This document shows positions 26,597 to 34,597 of a DNA stretch of 34,964 nt, in pieces (the first letter of the stretch is position 1; the number at the start of each line of letters is the position of its first letter). Origin of the DNA: DATMRF01 sp035566435 (GTDB lineage Bacteria > Verrucomicrobiota > Verrucomicrobiia > Limisphaerales > UBA8199); the NCBI GenBank assembly GCA_035566435.1, contig DATMRF010000140.1, positions 1-34,964 on the forward strand. Reading direction: 5' to 3'. Below the pieces are notes generated by a model. That model searched no databases. It was given only the letters and a program-made list of their open reading frames with translations, and was not told where the DNA came from. The translations under genes and the position numbers were made by a program.

Positions 26597-26794
26597 ATGA
26601 AAACAAATCGGTTCCAATGTATTGCTTGGGCACTGACAATGGGGCTCGTCTCGGGCTGCAGCATGCTGCCGGGCAGAGTCTCTGACAGGGCCTGGAGCCA
26701 AACGGCCGAGCAGGAGCGGCGTCAGGAAGAAGTCAGCTCCGCCCCGCCCGGCGAATGGCCTGTCATGCCCCGCGACGAGACCATCGGGCGTTAA
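26597..26794 (+). CDS. Small lipoprotein, 65 residues
   Basis: A short protein with a lipoprotein signal (IAWALTMGLVSGC, lipobox acceptor C21). A 44-residue polar mature part contains WSQTAEQERRQEEV and ends PVMPRDETIGR. It begins 61 bases after the large lipoprotein gene, so the two may share a transcript. AAGAAG upstream of the ATG is a weak ribosome-binding site. I do not recognise the family. The size and position suggest an envelope accessory of the preceding lipoprotein or efflux system; this is inference. Confidence 0.65.
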   Translation: MKTNRFQCIAWALTMGLVSGCSMLPGRVSDRAWSQTAEQERRQEEVSSAPPGEWPVMPRDETIGR

Positions 26795-27139
26795 TTAATT
26801 CCTCGCCCTGGGTGAGTGGGATTTGCGTTCCCGCAGCGTGCTGAATAACTATATCCAAAAATCTCGTTTTTCTAGGCGGATTTTTGCGGTTCCACGTTGC
26901 CAGTTAAAGGTTGTAAGTTGACTGCGCCTGGCGGCTGTCAACTTGCAACCTTCAACCTTCAACCTTCAACCTGCAACCTTCACCCGTTCCCACAACGAGT
27001 TCGGTTCCCACTGTGGGAGAGGGCAGGGGTAAGGGGAATTTTGGGAACACCGCGCTCAGAGAGCAAAATTCGCTCGCCTTGGTGAATCGCGAAAAGGCCG
27101 CTGGCGCCGATCCAATAGTTGAACCATATTCCACGAATT
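26795..27139. other. Intergenic region with heptamer array and hairpins
   Basis: No gene is visible. The region holds the inverted repeat and CAACCTT array listed separately. It also holds TCCCAC/GTGGGA hairpins near 27007-27018 and an AT-rich stretch near 26850-26890 that could carry the ferredoxin promoter. Confidence 0.5.
26903..26980. repeat. Stem-loop fused to a CAACCTT heptamer array
   Basis: GTTAAAGGTTGTAAGTTGAC at 26903-26922 pairs with 26937-26956 with two mismatches in 20 over a 14-base loop. The right arm runs into five heptamers, 26946-26980 (CAACCTT three times, CAACCTG, CAACCTT). The array therefore looks like an expansion of the right arm by slippage. No T-run follows. Confidence 0.8.
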
Positions 27140-27460
27140 ATGGCACACGTCGTCACCAATAAATGCCAGGGCTGCAAGTTCACTGATTGCGTCGAGGTCT
27201 GTCCCGTCGCCTGCTTTTACGAACTCGAGGACCGCCTGGTGATTCATCCGGAGGATTGCATCGATTGTACCGCGTGCGTCGCGGAATGTCCGGTCGAAGC
27301 CATCTACGCCGAGGGGGATCTCCCCGCTGAATTCCAGGCGGACATCGAATTAAACGCGACCCGCGCCCGGGCCGTGAAAGACGGGGGACAGGCCGCGCTG
27401 GTCCAGAAAAAGGACCCGCTGCCCACCGCCGCCGAAAGAAAAACCGCGCTCGGCTATTGA
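27140..27460 (+). CDS. fdxA: 7Fe-type ferredoxin (FdxA-like)
   Basis: A 106-residue cytoplasmic electron carrier. Cysteines at 9, 12, 17, 21, 25, 40, 43, 46 and 50 reproduce the pattern of Azotobacter ferredoxin I. This implies one 3Fe-4S and one 4Fe-4S cluster, with the second Cys extra. Family segments CVEVCPVACFYE and IHPEDCIDCTACVAECP are clear, as is the C-terminal KKDPLP. I chose the ATG at 27140 because it gives the standard MAHVVTNKC start; an ATG at 27119 would add seven residues. No partner oxidoreductase is adjacent. Confidence 0.93.
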   Translation: MAHVVTNKCQGCKFTDCVEVCPVACFYELEDRLVIHPEDCIDCTACVAECPVEAIYAEGDLPAEFQADIELNATRARAVKDGGQAALVQKKDPLPTAAERKTALGY

Positions 27461-27465
27461 TGCCG

Positions 27466-27662
27466 TAGGAGACGACGTCAGGAGAATCAGATCCGCGTTA
27501 AGCAGCGGCATGCGGTTAACGGAACGGTAGGGACGCGTTCCACCGCGTCCCCGATCTCTGCCGGAAATAATGAGGACGCGGTGGAACGCGTCCCTGGCAT
27601 TCGTTGGCAGTCTCTGTTCCTCCACCAAGTCAGTCTCTGTAGGAGAAGACGTCAGGAGTCTC
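27466..27662. repeat. Composite repeat: direct repeats flanking a palindrome
   Basis: TAGGAGACGACGTCAGGAG at 27466-27484 recurs with one change within 27640-27660 (TAGGAGAAGACGTCAGGAG). The two copies bracket the nested palindrome at 27529-27595. A further relative occurs at 33535-33556. The decamer CAGTCTCTGT is also repeated at 27608-27617 and 27631-27640. The arrangement looks like a repeat inserted within a repeat. Confidence 0.75.
27529..27595. repeat. BIME-like nested palindrome (GGGACGCG module)
   Basis: A perfect 22-base inverted repeat, arms 27529-27550 and 27574-27595, has a 23-base spacer. Each arm is itself palindromic at its ends (GGGACGCG-ttccac-CGCGTCCC). The design matches the elements at 3174 and 15615. 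It lies about 70 bases after the ferredoxin stop. Confidence 0.88.
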
Positions 27663-27945
27663 TGATGGGCGCAGGACAAGATTCTTCCCCGCCTCGTAAA
27701 TGCGGTCTTCCGAAACCAGCCGGAACGCCGCATTTATGCGGCAGGCGGAGGCAGTGGAAGAAATCTGTCGTGCGCCCGTGTCTGATCCTCCGCCAGGTCG
27801 CAATCTGCATGACCCCTATGAGACTTGTCTATCCCTAACGGAACAGAGTCGGATCGATGTGGCACTGCGACAGGAGCTCCATGCCTCCGCGACACCCACG
27901 AAGTTTCGCAAATGACGCGAACGACCTCGAAAGGGAGTGCCGAAT

Positions 27946-29280
27946 TTGAAAAATGAACGCAAATTAAGTTTGCCAGTCCCACATCGAACACCGAACACTG
28001 GGAACAGAGTGGCCGACGCTGCCCCCATCGACCGACCAGATTCCGTATCGAACCGGATCCAATCGATTGACGCTTTGCGCGGGTTTGTGATGTTCATGAT
28101 GATTTTCGTCAACGATCTCGCCGGCGCGGGAAGAGTCGTGCCGGACTGGATGGTTCATTTTAGCGATCGCCACCACGCAGGCAGCGGGATGACCTTTGTG
28201 GACCTGGTTTTTCCGGCTTTTCTTTTCATTGTGGGGATGTCCATTCCGCTTGCGCTCGGCCAGAGATTGAGCAAGGGGCAATCGGTCTGGCAGATTCTGG
28301 CTCATGTTGTCATTCGGACGTTGTCCCTAATGGCGATCGGCATCCTGATGGTGAACGAAACGCCAGATACCGCCGCGCTCGGTTGGTCAGGAAACTGGTG
28401 GTGTGTTTTGATGTATCTCTCGGCGATTGCCGCGTTCTGCTCAATTTCCCCACGGCATTCAGTCGGAGAATCTGCCGGGCAGACCAGGAGAATCTTTAAT
28501 CTGGCACTCAGATGTTCAGGATTCATTGGGTTGGTTTGGCTGGCGCTGGTTTTTCGCGGCCAGGACGGACGGCGGATCATTTCCCTGGCGCCATTTTCTA
28601 TCCATACTTCATGGTATGGCATCCTTGGGCTGATTGGCTGGGCTTACTTGGTTGCCTCGGTTGTATTTCTGGCTTTTGGCCAAAATCGCACTGCGATCCT
28701 GGCGTCCATGGGGTTGCTGATGTGCCTGTTTGCGGCTGACCGGGCCGGATTGTTCGAGGGCTTTTGGCTCAACCGCATTGTCGGCATCGGCGGAACACTT
28801 GGGTCGCTGGCAGCCATTGCCGTGGGCGGATTGTTGCTCGGCTCGATGGTCACTTCGCCCGATGGTACCAGTTCGGGCGCGCGCACGAAGTTTACTTTCT
28901 GGTTCGTGGCCGGGTGCGCCGCAGCTGCGCTCCTGTTAAATCGCACCTACGGCATCAGCAAGAATCAGGCAACACCTTCGTGGTGTTTTTGGGCCTGCGC
29001 GATTACGGCAACCCTCTGGTACGGCTTTCACGTGGTCGCGGATGCTCGCCCCATCAAATCCATATCCCGACCGCTGGTGTTGGCGGGACAAAACGTTTTG
29101 CTGGCTTATTTGCTGTCGGAAATGCTGCCGGGTCTGCTGGACGCTCTTGGCTTGAGCAATGGCTATGGCCGCCTCGCCGCAACGCTCACCTCCGCGATCG
29201 CCCGTTCAATCGCTTGTGGGGTGGTCGTTCTGGTGATCGCCACCAATCTCAACCGGATCGGTCTCCGCCTGAAGCTGTGA
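27946..29280 (+). CDS. HGSNAT/DUF5009-like membrane acyltransferase
   Basis: A multipass inner-membrane protein of 444 residues related to heparan-alpha-glucosaminide N-acetyltransferase. That family passes an acetyl group from cytoplasmic acetyl-CoA to an amino sugar on the other side of the membrane. The family start IQSIDALRGFVMFMMIFVND is followed by the HFSDRHHAGSGMTFVDLVFP segment and FLFIVGMSIPLALGQRL. About ten hydrophobic helices are visible. The start is uncertain: TTG at 27946 has GGGAG at good spacing, while GTG at 27937 overlaps that site. The next in-frame ATG is inside the first helix. The last codons overlap the GH9 start (GTGA). Acetylation of amino sugars is inferred from the family. 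Confidence 0.82.
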   Translation: MKNERKLSLPVPHRTPNTGNRVADAAPIDRPDSVSNRIQSIDALRGFVMFMMIFVNDLAGAGRVVPDWMVHFSDRHHAGSGMTFVDLVFPAFLFIVGMSIPLALGQRLSKGQSVWQILAHVVIRTLSLMAIGILMVNETPDTAALGWSGNWWCVLMYLSAIAAFCSISPRHSVGESAGQTRRIFNLALRCSGFIGLVWLALVFRGQDGRRIISLAPFSIHTSWYGILGLIGWAYLVASVVFLAFGQNRTAILASMGLLMCLFAADRAGLFEGFWLNRIVGIGGTLGSLAAIAVGGLLLGSMVTSPDGTSSGARTKFTFWFVAGCAAAALLLNRTYGISKNQATPSWCFWACAITATLWYGFHVVADARPIKSISRPLVLAGQNVLLAYLLSEMLPGLLDALGLSNGYGRLAATLTSAIARSIACGVVVLVIATNLNRIGLRLKL

Positions 29281-32192
29281 ACTTTAAATTGGGCAAACAT
29301 GCGCTGGTTTTTGTGACGGCGGTGCTCGGCTTTAAGGCATTTGGCCAGGAACTTTTGCGCGAAGCTTCCCAGGACTCCGCCGCCGCCCGTTGGTTGAATA
29401 AGAGGGTCATTTCCACCCGCGTGCTGGACGATATGCCAGCTACCGAGCATTGGAAATCCTTTACCACCGCTCCTCCTGAAGTTGTGGATGCCCGCATCGC
29501 GCAAAAGGTCGGCGAGGCCGGCCAGAGTGCGGCTGAAATGACCTTGTCGCGGGAACACTCGCGGGAGGGACGCCAGGCGCTGCACCTGCGCGTACCCAGC
29601 CGTTTGGAGGTTCCCGGACCGAAAAATGGGCGCGGTTGGGGAAGCTCGGGCGTGCGCCGGGCATTCGAGGGCGAGGACTGGCGCAGTTTCAATCGCCTCT
29701 CCTTGTGGATCTATCCGGACTGCGTCGGTGTCCACGTGGTTTCACTCGAATTGCGGCTGTACAACGATGGGGTTGAGAAACTGCCGGCTGCGTTCGGACA
29801 GGAAGGCGAAACGACGGTGGTATTGCGCAATCACGAATGGAACCACGTGGTGTGGGAGATGGGTAACGTCGCTCGAGACAAGGTTACAGGTTTTGAAATC
29901 TCGACTTTAATGTCCGGCCACGAGCCTGAGGCGGCGGATTTCTTGAGTTATGACTTCGACCATTTGGAGCTGCAACAGGTTGACCCGGATTATGTTGAGG
30001 GTTGGGCTGTATGGCCGGGACGCATTTCGTATTCTCATGCTGGTTATCAGTCCGGCGCTCCCAAGAGCGCCATCGCCAGCGAGATAAACGCCAGGACCTT
30101 TCAATTGATTGATGAAGCCAGCGGAAAGCCCGTGCTCTCCAAACCGATTCAGACTGAGCGGACGCACCTGGGAGAGTTCCAGTTAATGGATTTTTCCGGG
30201 GTCCGTCAAACCGGTCTGTACCGACTGGAGGCAGGTGGCTCGCGTACCCGCTCCTTTCCCATCGCTCCCGATGTTTGGCGCCAGACGCTTCTCAAGGCGC
30301 TTAATTTTCTTTATGGGGAACGGTGCGGCATGGCAATTCCGGAAGTGCACGGCATTTGCCATCGGGATTGGGTCTCGGTCCACGGAGACCAACGCATTAT
30401 CATTAATGGCGGGTGGCACGATGCAGGCGATTTGACGCAAGGTCTGGGCAATACCGGCGAAATCGTTTACGGCCTGTTCAGCTTGGCAGAACGGTTGCAT
30501 GCCATGGACACGGACCCCGTTCTTTACCAGCGCCTGATTGAAGAAGCACGATGGGGGTTGGACTGGGTCATGAAAACCAGTTTTGGCGACGGTTTTCGTA
30601 ATCAAGGTGCCATCAGCAGCCGGTGGACCGATGGTGTCCTTGGCACATCCGACGACCTTGTATCCACTGCTCGTAACAGCCCGCTCGGAAGTTTTACGGC
30701 CTCTGCGGCCGAAGCGCTCGCGGCGCGGGTTCTGAGGGAATCCGACTCACAGTTGGCGGCATACGCTCTCAAAATGGCACAAGCGGACTGGCAGTTTGCC
30801 TGCGAAGGGATGTTCGACACCAACGTGGCAGTATCCAAGGAGCTGTGGCGCGGAACCTTTGATTCGGACGGTGTGGAACACGAGACCCCCTCGGTCGGTG
30901 TCCTGGCCTCGCTCGATTTGTGGCGAGCCACCGGGGACCAGCGCTACGCGAACAAGGCCGTTGAGTTGGCGAAAATCATTCTGGCGTGTCAGGCGCGGAA
31001 ACGTCCGGATTGGGAAACTCCTCTGCTGGGCTTCTTTTATGCCGGCACAAACCAAAGCCGAATCCTGCACTATTGTCACCGCGGACGGGACCAAGCTCCG
31101 ATTCTTGCGCTGACTCGCCTTTGCGATGCCTTGCCGAATCACCCTGATTGGATGAAATGGTACTCGGCGGTAGCTTTCTATTCCGAGTATCTCAAAAACA
31201 TCGCGAAGTACACCGAGCCATACACCATGATGCCGGCATCCATCTATGAGGCGAATGAGTATTTGAGCGTGCCGGAATCCAGGCGCGAGTCCTTCAGGAG
31301 GCAGGTGCTGAATGGTATCCCGCTGGGCAATGGCCGGTATCTGCGGTTGTTCCCCGTCTGGTTGGATTACCGAGGGAACTTCGGAACCGTTCTCCCACAG
31401 GCCCAGGCCTTGGCGGATGCGGCGCATCTGCGCAATGACTTGGAATCCGCAAACCTGGCCCAACACCAGGCGGAGTGGATCGTCGGTCGGAATCCTTTTT
31501 CACAAAGCACCATGTATGGCGAAGGTTACGACTTCCCTCCTTTATATGCTCCGTTTCCGGGCAACCTGGTCGGCGCGCTGCCTGTCGGGATCCAGACCCG
31601 CGCCGAGAACGATGTTCCTTATTGGCCGGTGCAAGCCACCTGGACCTATAAAGAGGTTTGGGTCCATCCCGTGGGGCGATGGCTTTGGCTCATGCGTGAT
31701 TTGGCGGGGCCTGCGCTCGTTGAAGGCAAGGCTGACGCCCCATTCGAGTTCGTTTCGGCGGGTCCGAAACAAAAGGCCATTGTAAGGGTTCATCCGGTGA
31801 ATGGGCGCTTCCAAACCACGTTGCCGGAAGGAAGGTACATTGTGAAATCTCACGGAGAGCAGCAGACACAGGTTTGCTTGCCGGCCGGCGTATACCACCT
31901 GGATTTGCGGTCGGGGCGAATGCTGGATTTTGAGATTTCCACCATTTGGCACAAGGACAGCGAGGTGCGCATCAGGCTTACGGCGCGGGGTCAGGGGAGT
32001 CACTATTTTGCTATTCGCAGCGATAATCTCTCGGTAGGCGAGCCTCAAAAAGAGTTGAAACTAAAACGCGGAAGCGTGAGTACTTTGGAATGGAGAGGGC
32101 GCATTGATGGCTCGGATAGCCCCTGGGTCGTGGTCGTGATAGCCGACGAAAACCTCGAGAACCGAAAGGAACTGTTGGGCGCTGCCTGGTGA
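29277..32192 (+). CDS. Exported GH9 glycoside hydrolase
   Basis: A 971-residue secreted glycosidase of family 9. GTG at 29277 overlaps the stop of the acyltransferase (GTGA) and begins a signal peptide (LGKHALVFVTAVLGFKAFG, cut before QELL). The first ~300 residues form beta-sandwich regions, including a CelD-type N-terminal domain (PKSAIASEINARTFQLIDE). The (alpha/alpha)6 catalytic domain follows. The base motif is GGWHDAGD with D382 and D385, and the proposed acid is E793 in TYKEVWVHP. An open frame from 28764 has no signal peptide and overlaps the upstream gene, so it was rejected. GH9 contains endoglucanases and exo-beta-glucosaminidases; the coupling with an amino-sugar acetyltransferase hints at the latter, which is inference. 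Confidence 0.9.
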   Translation: MNFKLGKHALVFVTAVLGFKAFGQELLREASQDSAAARWLNKRVISTRVLDDMPATEHWKSFTTAPPEVVDARIAQKVGEAGQSAAEMTLSREHSREGRQALHLRVPSRLEVPGPKNGRGWGSSGVRRAFEGEDWRSFNRLSLWIYPDCVGVHVVSLELRLYNDGVEKLPAAFGQEGETTVVLRNHEWNHVVWEMGNVARDKVTGFEISTLMSGHEPEAADFLSYDFDHLELQQVDPDYVEGWAVWPGRISYSHAGYQSGAPKSAIASEINARTFQLIDEASGKPVLSKPIQTERTHLGEFQLMDFSGVRQTGLYRLEAGGSRTRSFPIAPDVWRQTLLKALNFLYGERCGMAIPEVHGICHRDWVSVHGDQRIIINGGWHDAGDLTQGLGNTGEIVYGLFSLAERLHAMDTDPVLYQRLIEEARWGLDWVMKTSFGDGFRNQGAISSRWTDGVLGTSDDLVSTARNSPLGSFTASAAEALAARVLRESDSQLAAYALKMAQADWQFACEGMFDTNVAVSKELWRGTFDSDGVEHETPSVGVLASLDLWRATGDQRYANKAVELAKIILACQARKRPDWETPLLGFFYAGTNQSRILHYCHRGRDQAPILALTRLCDALPNHPDWMKWYSAVAFYSEYLKNIAKYTEPYTMMPASIYEANEYLSVPESRRESFRRQVLNGIPLGNGRYLRLFPVWLDYRGNFGTVLPQAQALADAAHLRNDLESANLAQHQAEWIVGRNPFSQSTMYGEGYDFPPLYAPFPGNLVGALPVGIQTRAENDVPYWPVQATWTYKEVWVHPVGRWLWLMRDLAGPALVEGKADAPFEFVSAGPKQKAIVRVHPVNGRFQTTLPEGRYIVKSHGEQQTQVCLPAGVYHLDLRSGRMLDFEISTIWHKDSEVRIRLTARGQGSHYFAIRSDNLSVGEPQKELKLKRGSVSTLEWRGRIDGSDSPWVVVVIADENLENRKELLGAAW

Positions 32193-32579
32193 GTTTCGGG
32201 TCTGGCCTCCTCGCTGAAAAATGAGGGCTTCGCGCTGCCAGCAGATCAACGGGCCGCAGGTTTCAGAACTCACGAAAGACTGGAAAGGAGCAAACCACGA
32301 GCACGTTGCCCAAGCGCGCTCTTTTTTCGAATCAGACCGGAAATCGGCTTCACCCTGAACTCGTTATCGTGAGTTCATTTCGCCGGCGCCTCCACCCCAA
32401 TAGCCGGCGTCAATCGCTAAAGCGAGAGAGCTTGCGAAGATTTGTCGGGGCTCGCCGGGCGCCGCGCCCCTCCGCCGCTTCAAGACACGCGTCCGGCAAA
32501 CCCCGGGTCTTCACCCCATTGTCAGCGGCCGAACAGCGCGTAAGCTTGCTGACGAGAAAGCAAACGAACGACCTGGATA
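32193..32579. other. Intergenic region
   Basis: No gene or striking repeat was recognised. The sequence is GC-rich, with short frames on both strands that have no domain features. Confidence 0.5.
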
Positions 32580-33404
32580 ATGAACATGGAAAAACCATTG
32601 CGAATTCTGGTCTTGGAGGACGACGCCACGGACCTGGTGCTGATCAATCGTGAGCTGCGCAAAGGGGGAATGGACTTCCACTCCCAACGAGTCGAGACCC
32701 GAGATGATTTTGTCCGGGAACTCGAGCAGAACCCGCCCGACCTGATTTTCTCTGACCATGGCCTTCCTTCCTTCGACGGTCTTGCAGCGCTGGCAATTGC
32801 GCGGCAGAGGTGCCCGGAGGTTCCGTTCCTGTTCGTCACCGGTTCGCAAACGGAAGAAGTTGCCGTCGAAACGTTCAGCCGCGGTGCCGCTGATTTCATC
32901 TCTAAAAGTCGCCTGTCAGGCCTGGTGCCTGCGGTGCATCGAGCGTTGCATTTAGCGGAGGAACGGGCGCGGCGCCGGCACACCGAGCAGGCGCTCCGGG
33001 AGAGCCAGGATCGCTACCGGCGGCTGGCGAAGCTTTGCCCGGATGCGCTCTTTGTCCAGGGCACCCATCGCATGCTGCTCGCCGCCTCCGTGACTGCATG
33101 GTTGCTCGACGTGGTTCGCCGCTGCTTGAATCTGGAATTCAAAGCCGTCGGGCGGATAACAACGTTATCGGTTGATTCGAAGAGCAGGACCATCAACTTG
33201 AAAATGGATCTCAATGGAGAACCGGCTCCCGCGGAGCTCAAGATCCGCGGCTACACGCTGCGGGAGGACAATGGAGCAGCCTTTCTTGAACTTGGAATTG
33301 TCGAGACTTCGCGGGATTGGATAAACGCCCTGCTCGATTACCGTTCCAACCGGCGACGAGTGGAGGTGACCGGTTGGGAACAGGTGATCAAGGCCCTCCT
33401 GTGA
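32580..33404 (+). CDS. Response-regulator receiver protein with truncated PAS-like segment and unknown C-terminal domain
   Basis: A 274-residue cytoplasmic protein. Residues 8-122 are a receiver domain: the acidic pair in LVLEDDATD, phospho-acceptor D59 in LIFSDHGLPS, T87 in FLFVTGSQ and K109 in FISKSRL. A helical linker (EERARRRHTEQALRESQDRY) leads into RRLAKLCPDALFVQ, the usual opening of a PAS domain. At residue 161 (about base 33060) the PAS sequence stops and an unrelated domain of about 110 residues begins (VRRCLNLEFKAVGRITTLSV onwards), which I do not recognise. The protein therefore looks like a recombined or fused gene. ATG at 32580 or 32586 may be the start. No kinase gene is adjacent. 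Confidence 0.75.
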   Translation: MNMEKPLRILVLEDDATDLVLINRELRKGGMDFHSQRVETRDDFVRELEQNPPDLIFSDHGLPSFDGLAALAIARQRCPEVPFLFVTGSQTEEVAVETFSRGAADFISKSRLSGLVPAVHRALHLAEERARRRHTEQALRESQDRYRRLAKLCPDALFVQGTHRMLLAASVTAWLLDVVRRCLNLEFKAVGRITTLSVDSKSRTINLKMDLNGEPAPAELKIRGYTLREDNGAAFLELGIVETSRDWINALLDYRSNRRRVEVTGWEQVIKALL

Positions 33405-33534
33405 CCCAACAAATATCTTTGGCGGTTTACGTCCTCTCGCCGGAACCGCTGACCCAGGGTTTGTTTTCCAGAAAGCAGTCCGCTGCCCTTTGGTAGCGTG
33501 CTGGGAGGTTTGTTGTGCTGGCTGCGCCAATGTA

Positions 33535-33556
33535 CGAGACGACGTAAGGAGTCTCG
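33535..33556. repeat. GAGAC...GTCTC palindromic repeat
   Basis: CGAGACGACGTAAGGAGTCTCG has ends CGAGAC and GTCTCG that are inverted, with a near-identical core GACGTMAGGAG also present at 27471-27484 and 27648-27658. This is the third copy of that repeat family in the window. Confidence 0.75.
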
Positions 33557-33610
33557 AATCTCCCATCTATCCGTATTACAATTCCACCCCTTCGCGCACG
33601 GACGACAAAC

Positions 33611-33710
33611 ATTTGGAGTGCGGTGGCAGAGCGCAGCGGCGACACCGCTTTCTGAGCGCGGCCCTGCTTTTCAAAGCGGCGTGGCACTTGGCTTCCCGCC
33701 GCACCCCAAA
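33611..33710. repeat. MITE-like repeat, copy 2
   Basis: This is the second copy of the 100-base unit seen at 23884-23984. The left end ATTTGGAGTGCGG is identical. The right end GCCGCACCCCAAA is a diverged inverted repeat of it. The copy lies about 140 bases upstream of the RAYT start. Confidence 0.85.
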
Positions 33711-33749
33711 ACGCAAGCGAACTCGTAAGCGGAACCTGTGCCCGCAAGG

Positions 33750-33780
33750 TTTTGGAGTGCGGCAGTCCCCTGCCGCTTTT
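33750..33780 (+). repeat. GCGGCAG hairpin with T-run
   Basis: A perfect stem GCGGCAG/CTGCCGC at 33759-33776 with loop TCCC is followed by TTTT. The leading TTTTGGAGTGCGG matches the start of the MITE-like repeat, so this looks like a short relative. The stem plus T-run would also serve as an intrinsic terminator on the plus strand. Confidence 0.6.
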
Positions 33781-33850
33781 CGGGAAGGCTCGCGCCCAAC
33801 GAACGATTTTGGTTTACACCCTGTCGTCGGCAAGTCCAACCTCCTCCACT

Positions 33851-34303
33851 GTGAACAAGCAACGGAGCCCTTGGCCACACGCACCGTTACACCAACTCAG
33901 TACGCGAGGCACCTATTTTGTCACGACCGGCGCCTATCTAAAGGCGCATCATTTCCGCAGCCGCGAGCGACTGCGAGTCCTGCAGCGCGGGCTCCTAACG
34001 GTCGCGCGCGATTTCGGCTGGCGACTGGAAGCCTGGGCCATCTTTTCGAATCACTGTCATTTTGTCGGGCATTCACCAGCCGGTGCGCCGGACGCTGCTA
34101 ACCTGCCCGAGATGCTTTCTGTCCTGCGTGTAAAGATTGCCAGGTGGGTGAACCGCCTCGATGACGCTTGCGGCCGCAAGGTGTGGCGCAACTACCGGGA
34201 GAGCCGCCAAATCCCTTGCTTGCGGCGCAGACCGCGCCAAGTCCATCTGTGCCCATCTCTGGTCAAAGGTCAACTTATCTTCACCGCAGCTGCAGATTGT
34301 TGA
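33851..34303 (+). pseudogene. REP-associated tyrosine transposase (RAYT), C-terminally truncated
   Basis: A Y1/HUH transposase of the RAYT group, which in other bacteria moves REP palindromes. GTG at 33851 gives MNKQRSPWPHAPLHQLSTRG, a typical family opening. The HUH pair is H68 and H70 in FSNHCHFVGHSP, and Y115 in VWRNYRES is the likely nucleophile. The normal continuation (a segment ending in a YVHQNPVKHGLV-like motif) is absent. In its place is unrelated sequence ending at 150 residues, with only a faint trace (QVHLCPSLVKG). This suggests an indel or truncation. It may therefore be inactive. Several palindromic repeats lie just upstream. Confidence 0.75.
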
Positions 34304-34597
34304 AAGATCGACCCTCTTTTTCCCGAATATCCTGTAGCGGGTTGTTCGTTGCAACCTTGGCGGCGGACGGCTCCATTGAATCACCTTTGGTTGCTGAGCC
34401 ATCAAATCTCTAAACCCGGGAAATCTCTAGTTCCCGTCGCGCGCTACGCGGCAATATGATGATCGCCAGTCACATGAAAACCTTTCCTTCCCCCTTCACC
34501 TGTAGTCGTGACAGCCCGGTCTTGGCGCAGATCGCTCCCCAGGTATGGGGTCGAAAGGACCGGAAGAGGAATTAATCAGAAATCAGGAGGAAAACCT
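34304..34597. other. Intergenic region
   Basis: It contains decayed sequence after the RAYT stop and the leader of the next gene. AGGAGG at 34585-34590, 7 bases before the ATG at 34598, is a near-perfect ribosome-binding site and fixes that start. No other feature was seen. Confidence 0.6.

Larger units (their letters stand above)
27461..27945. other. Intergenic region between ferredoxin and acyltransferase
   Basis: The first 200 bases are the composite repeat. The remainder (27663-27945) shows no convincing gene: the open frames there are short and overlap on both strands. AAAGGGAG at 27930-27937 is the likely ribosome-binding site of the next gene. Confidence 0.5.
33405..33850. other. Repeat-rich region ahead of the RAYT gene
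   Basis: The stretch is occupied by three repeat units listed separately: a GAGAC/GTCTC palindrome, the second MITE-like copy and a GCGGCAG hairpin. The open frames crossing it translate the repeats and have no domains. Confidence 0.55.

Noticed and set aside
28764..29276. Upstream extension of the GH9 frame
   Set aside because: It overlaps the acyltransferase gene and would bury the signal peptide; the GTG at 29277 fits better.
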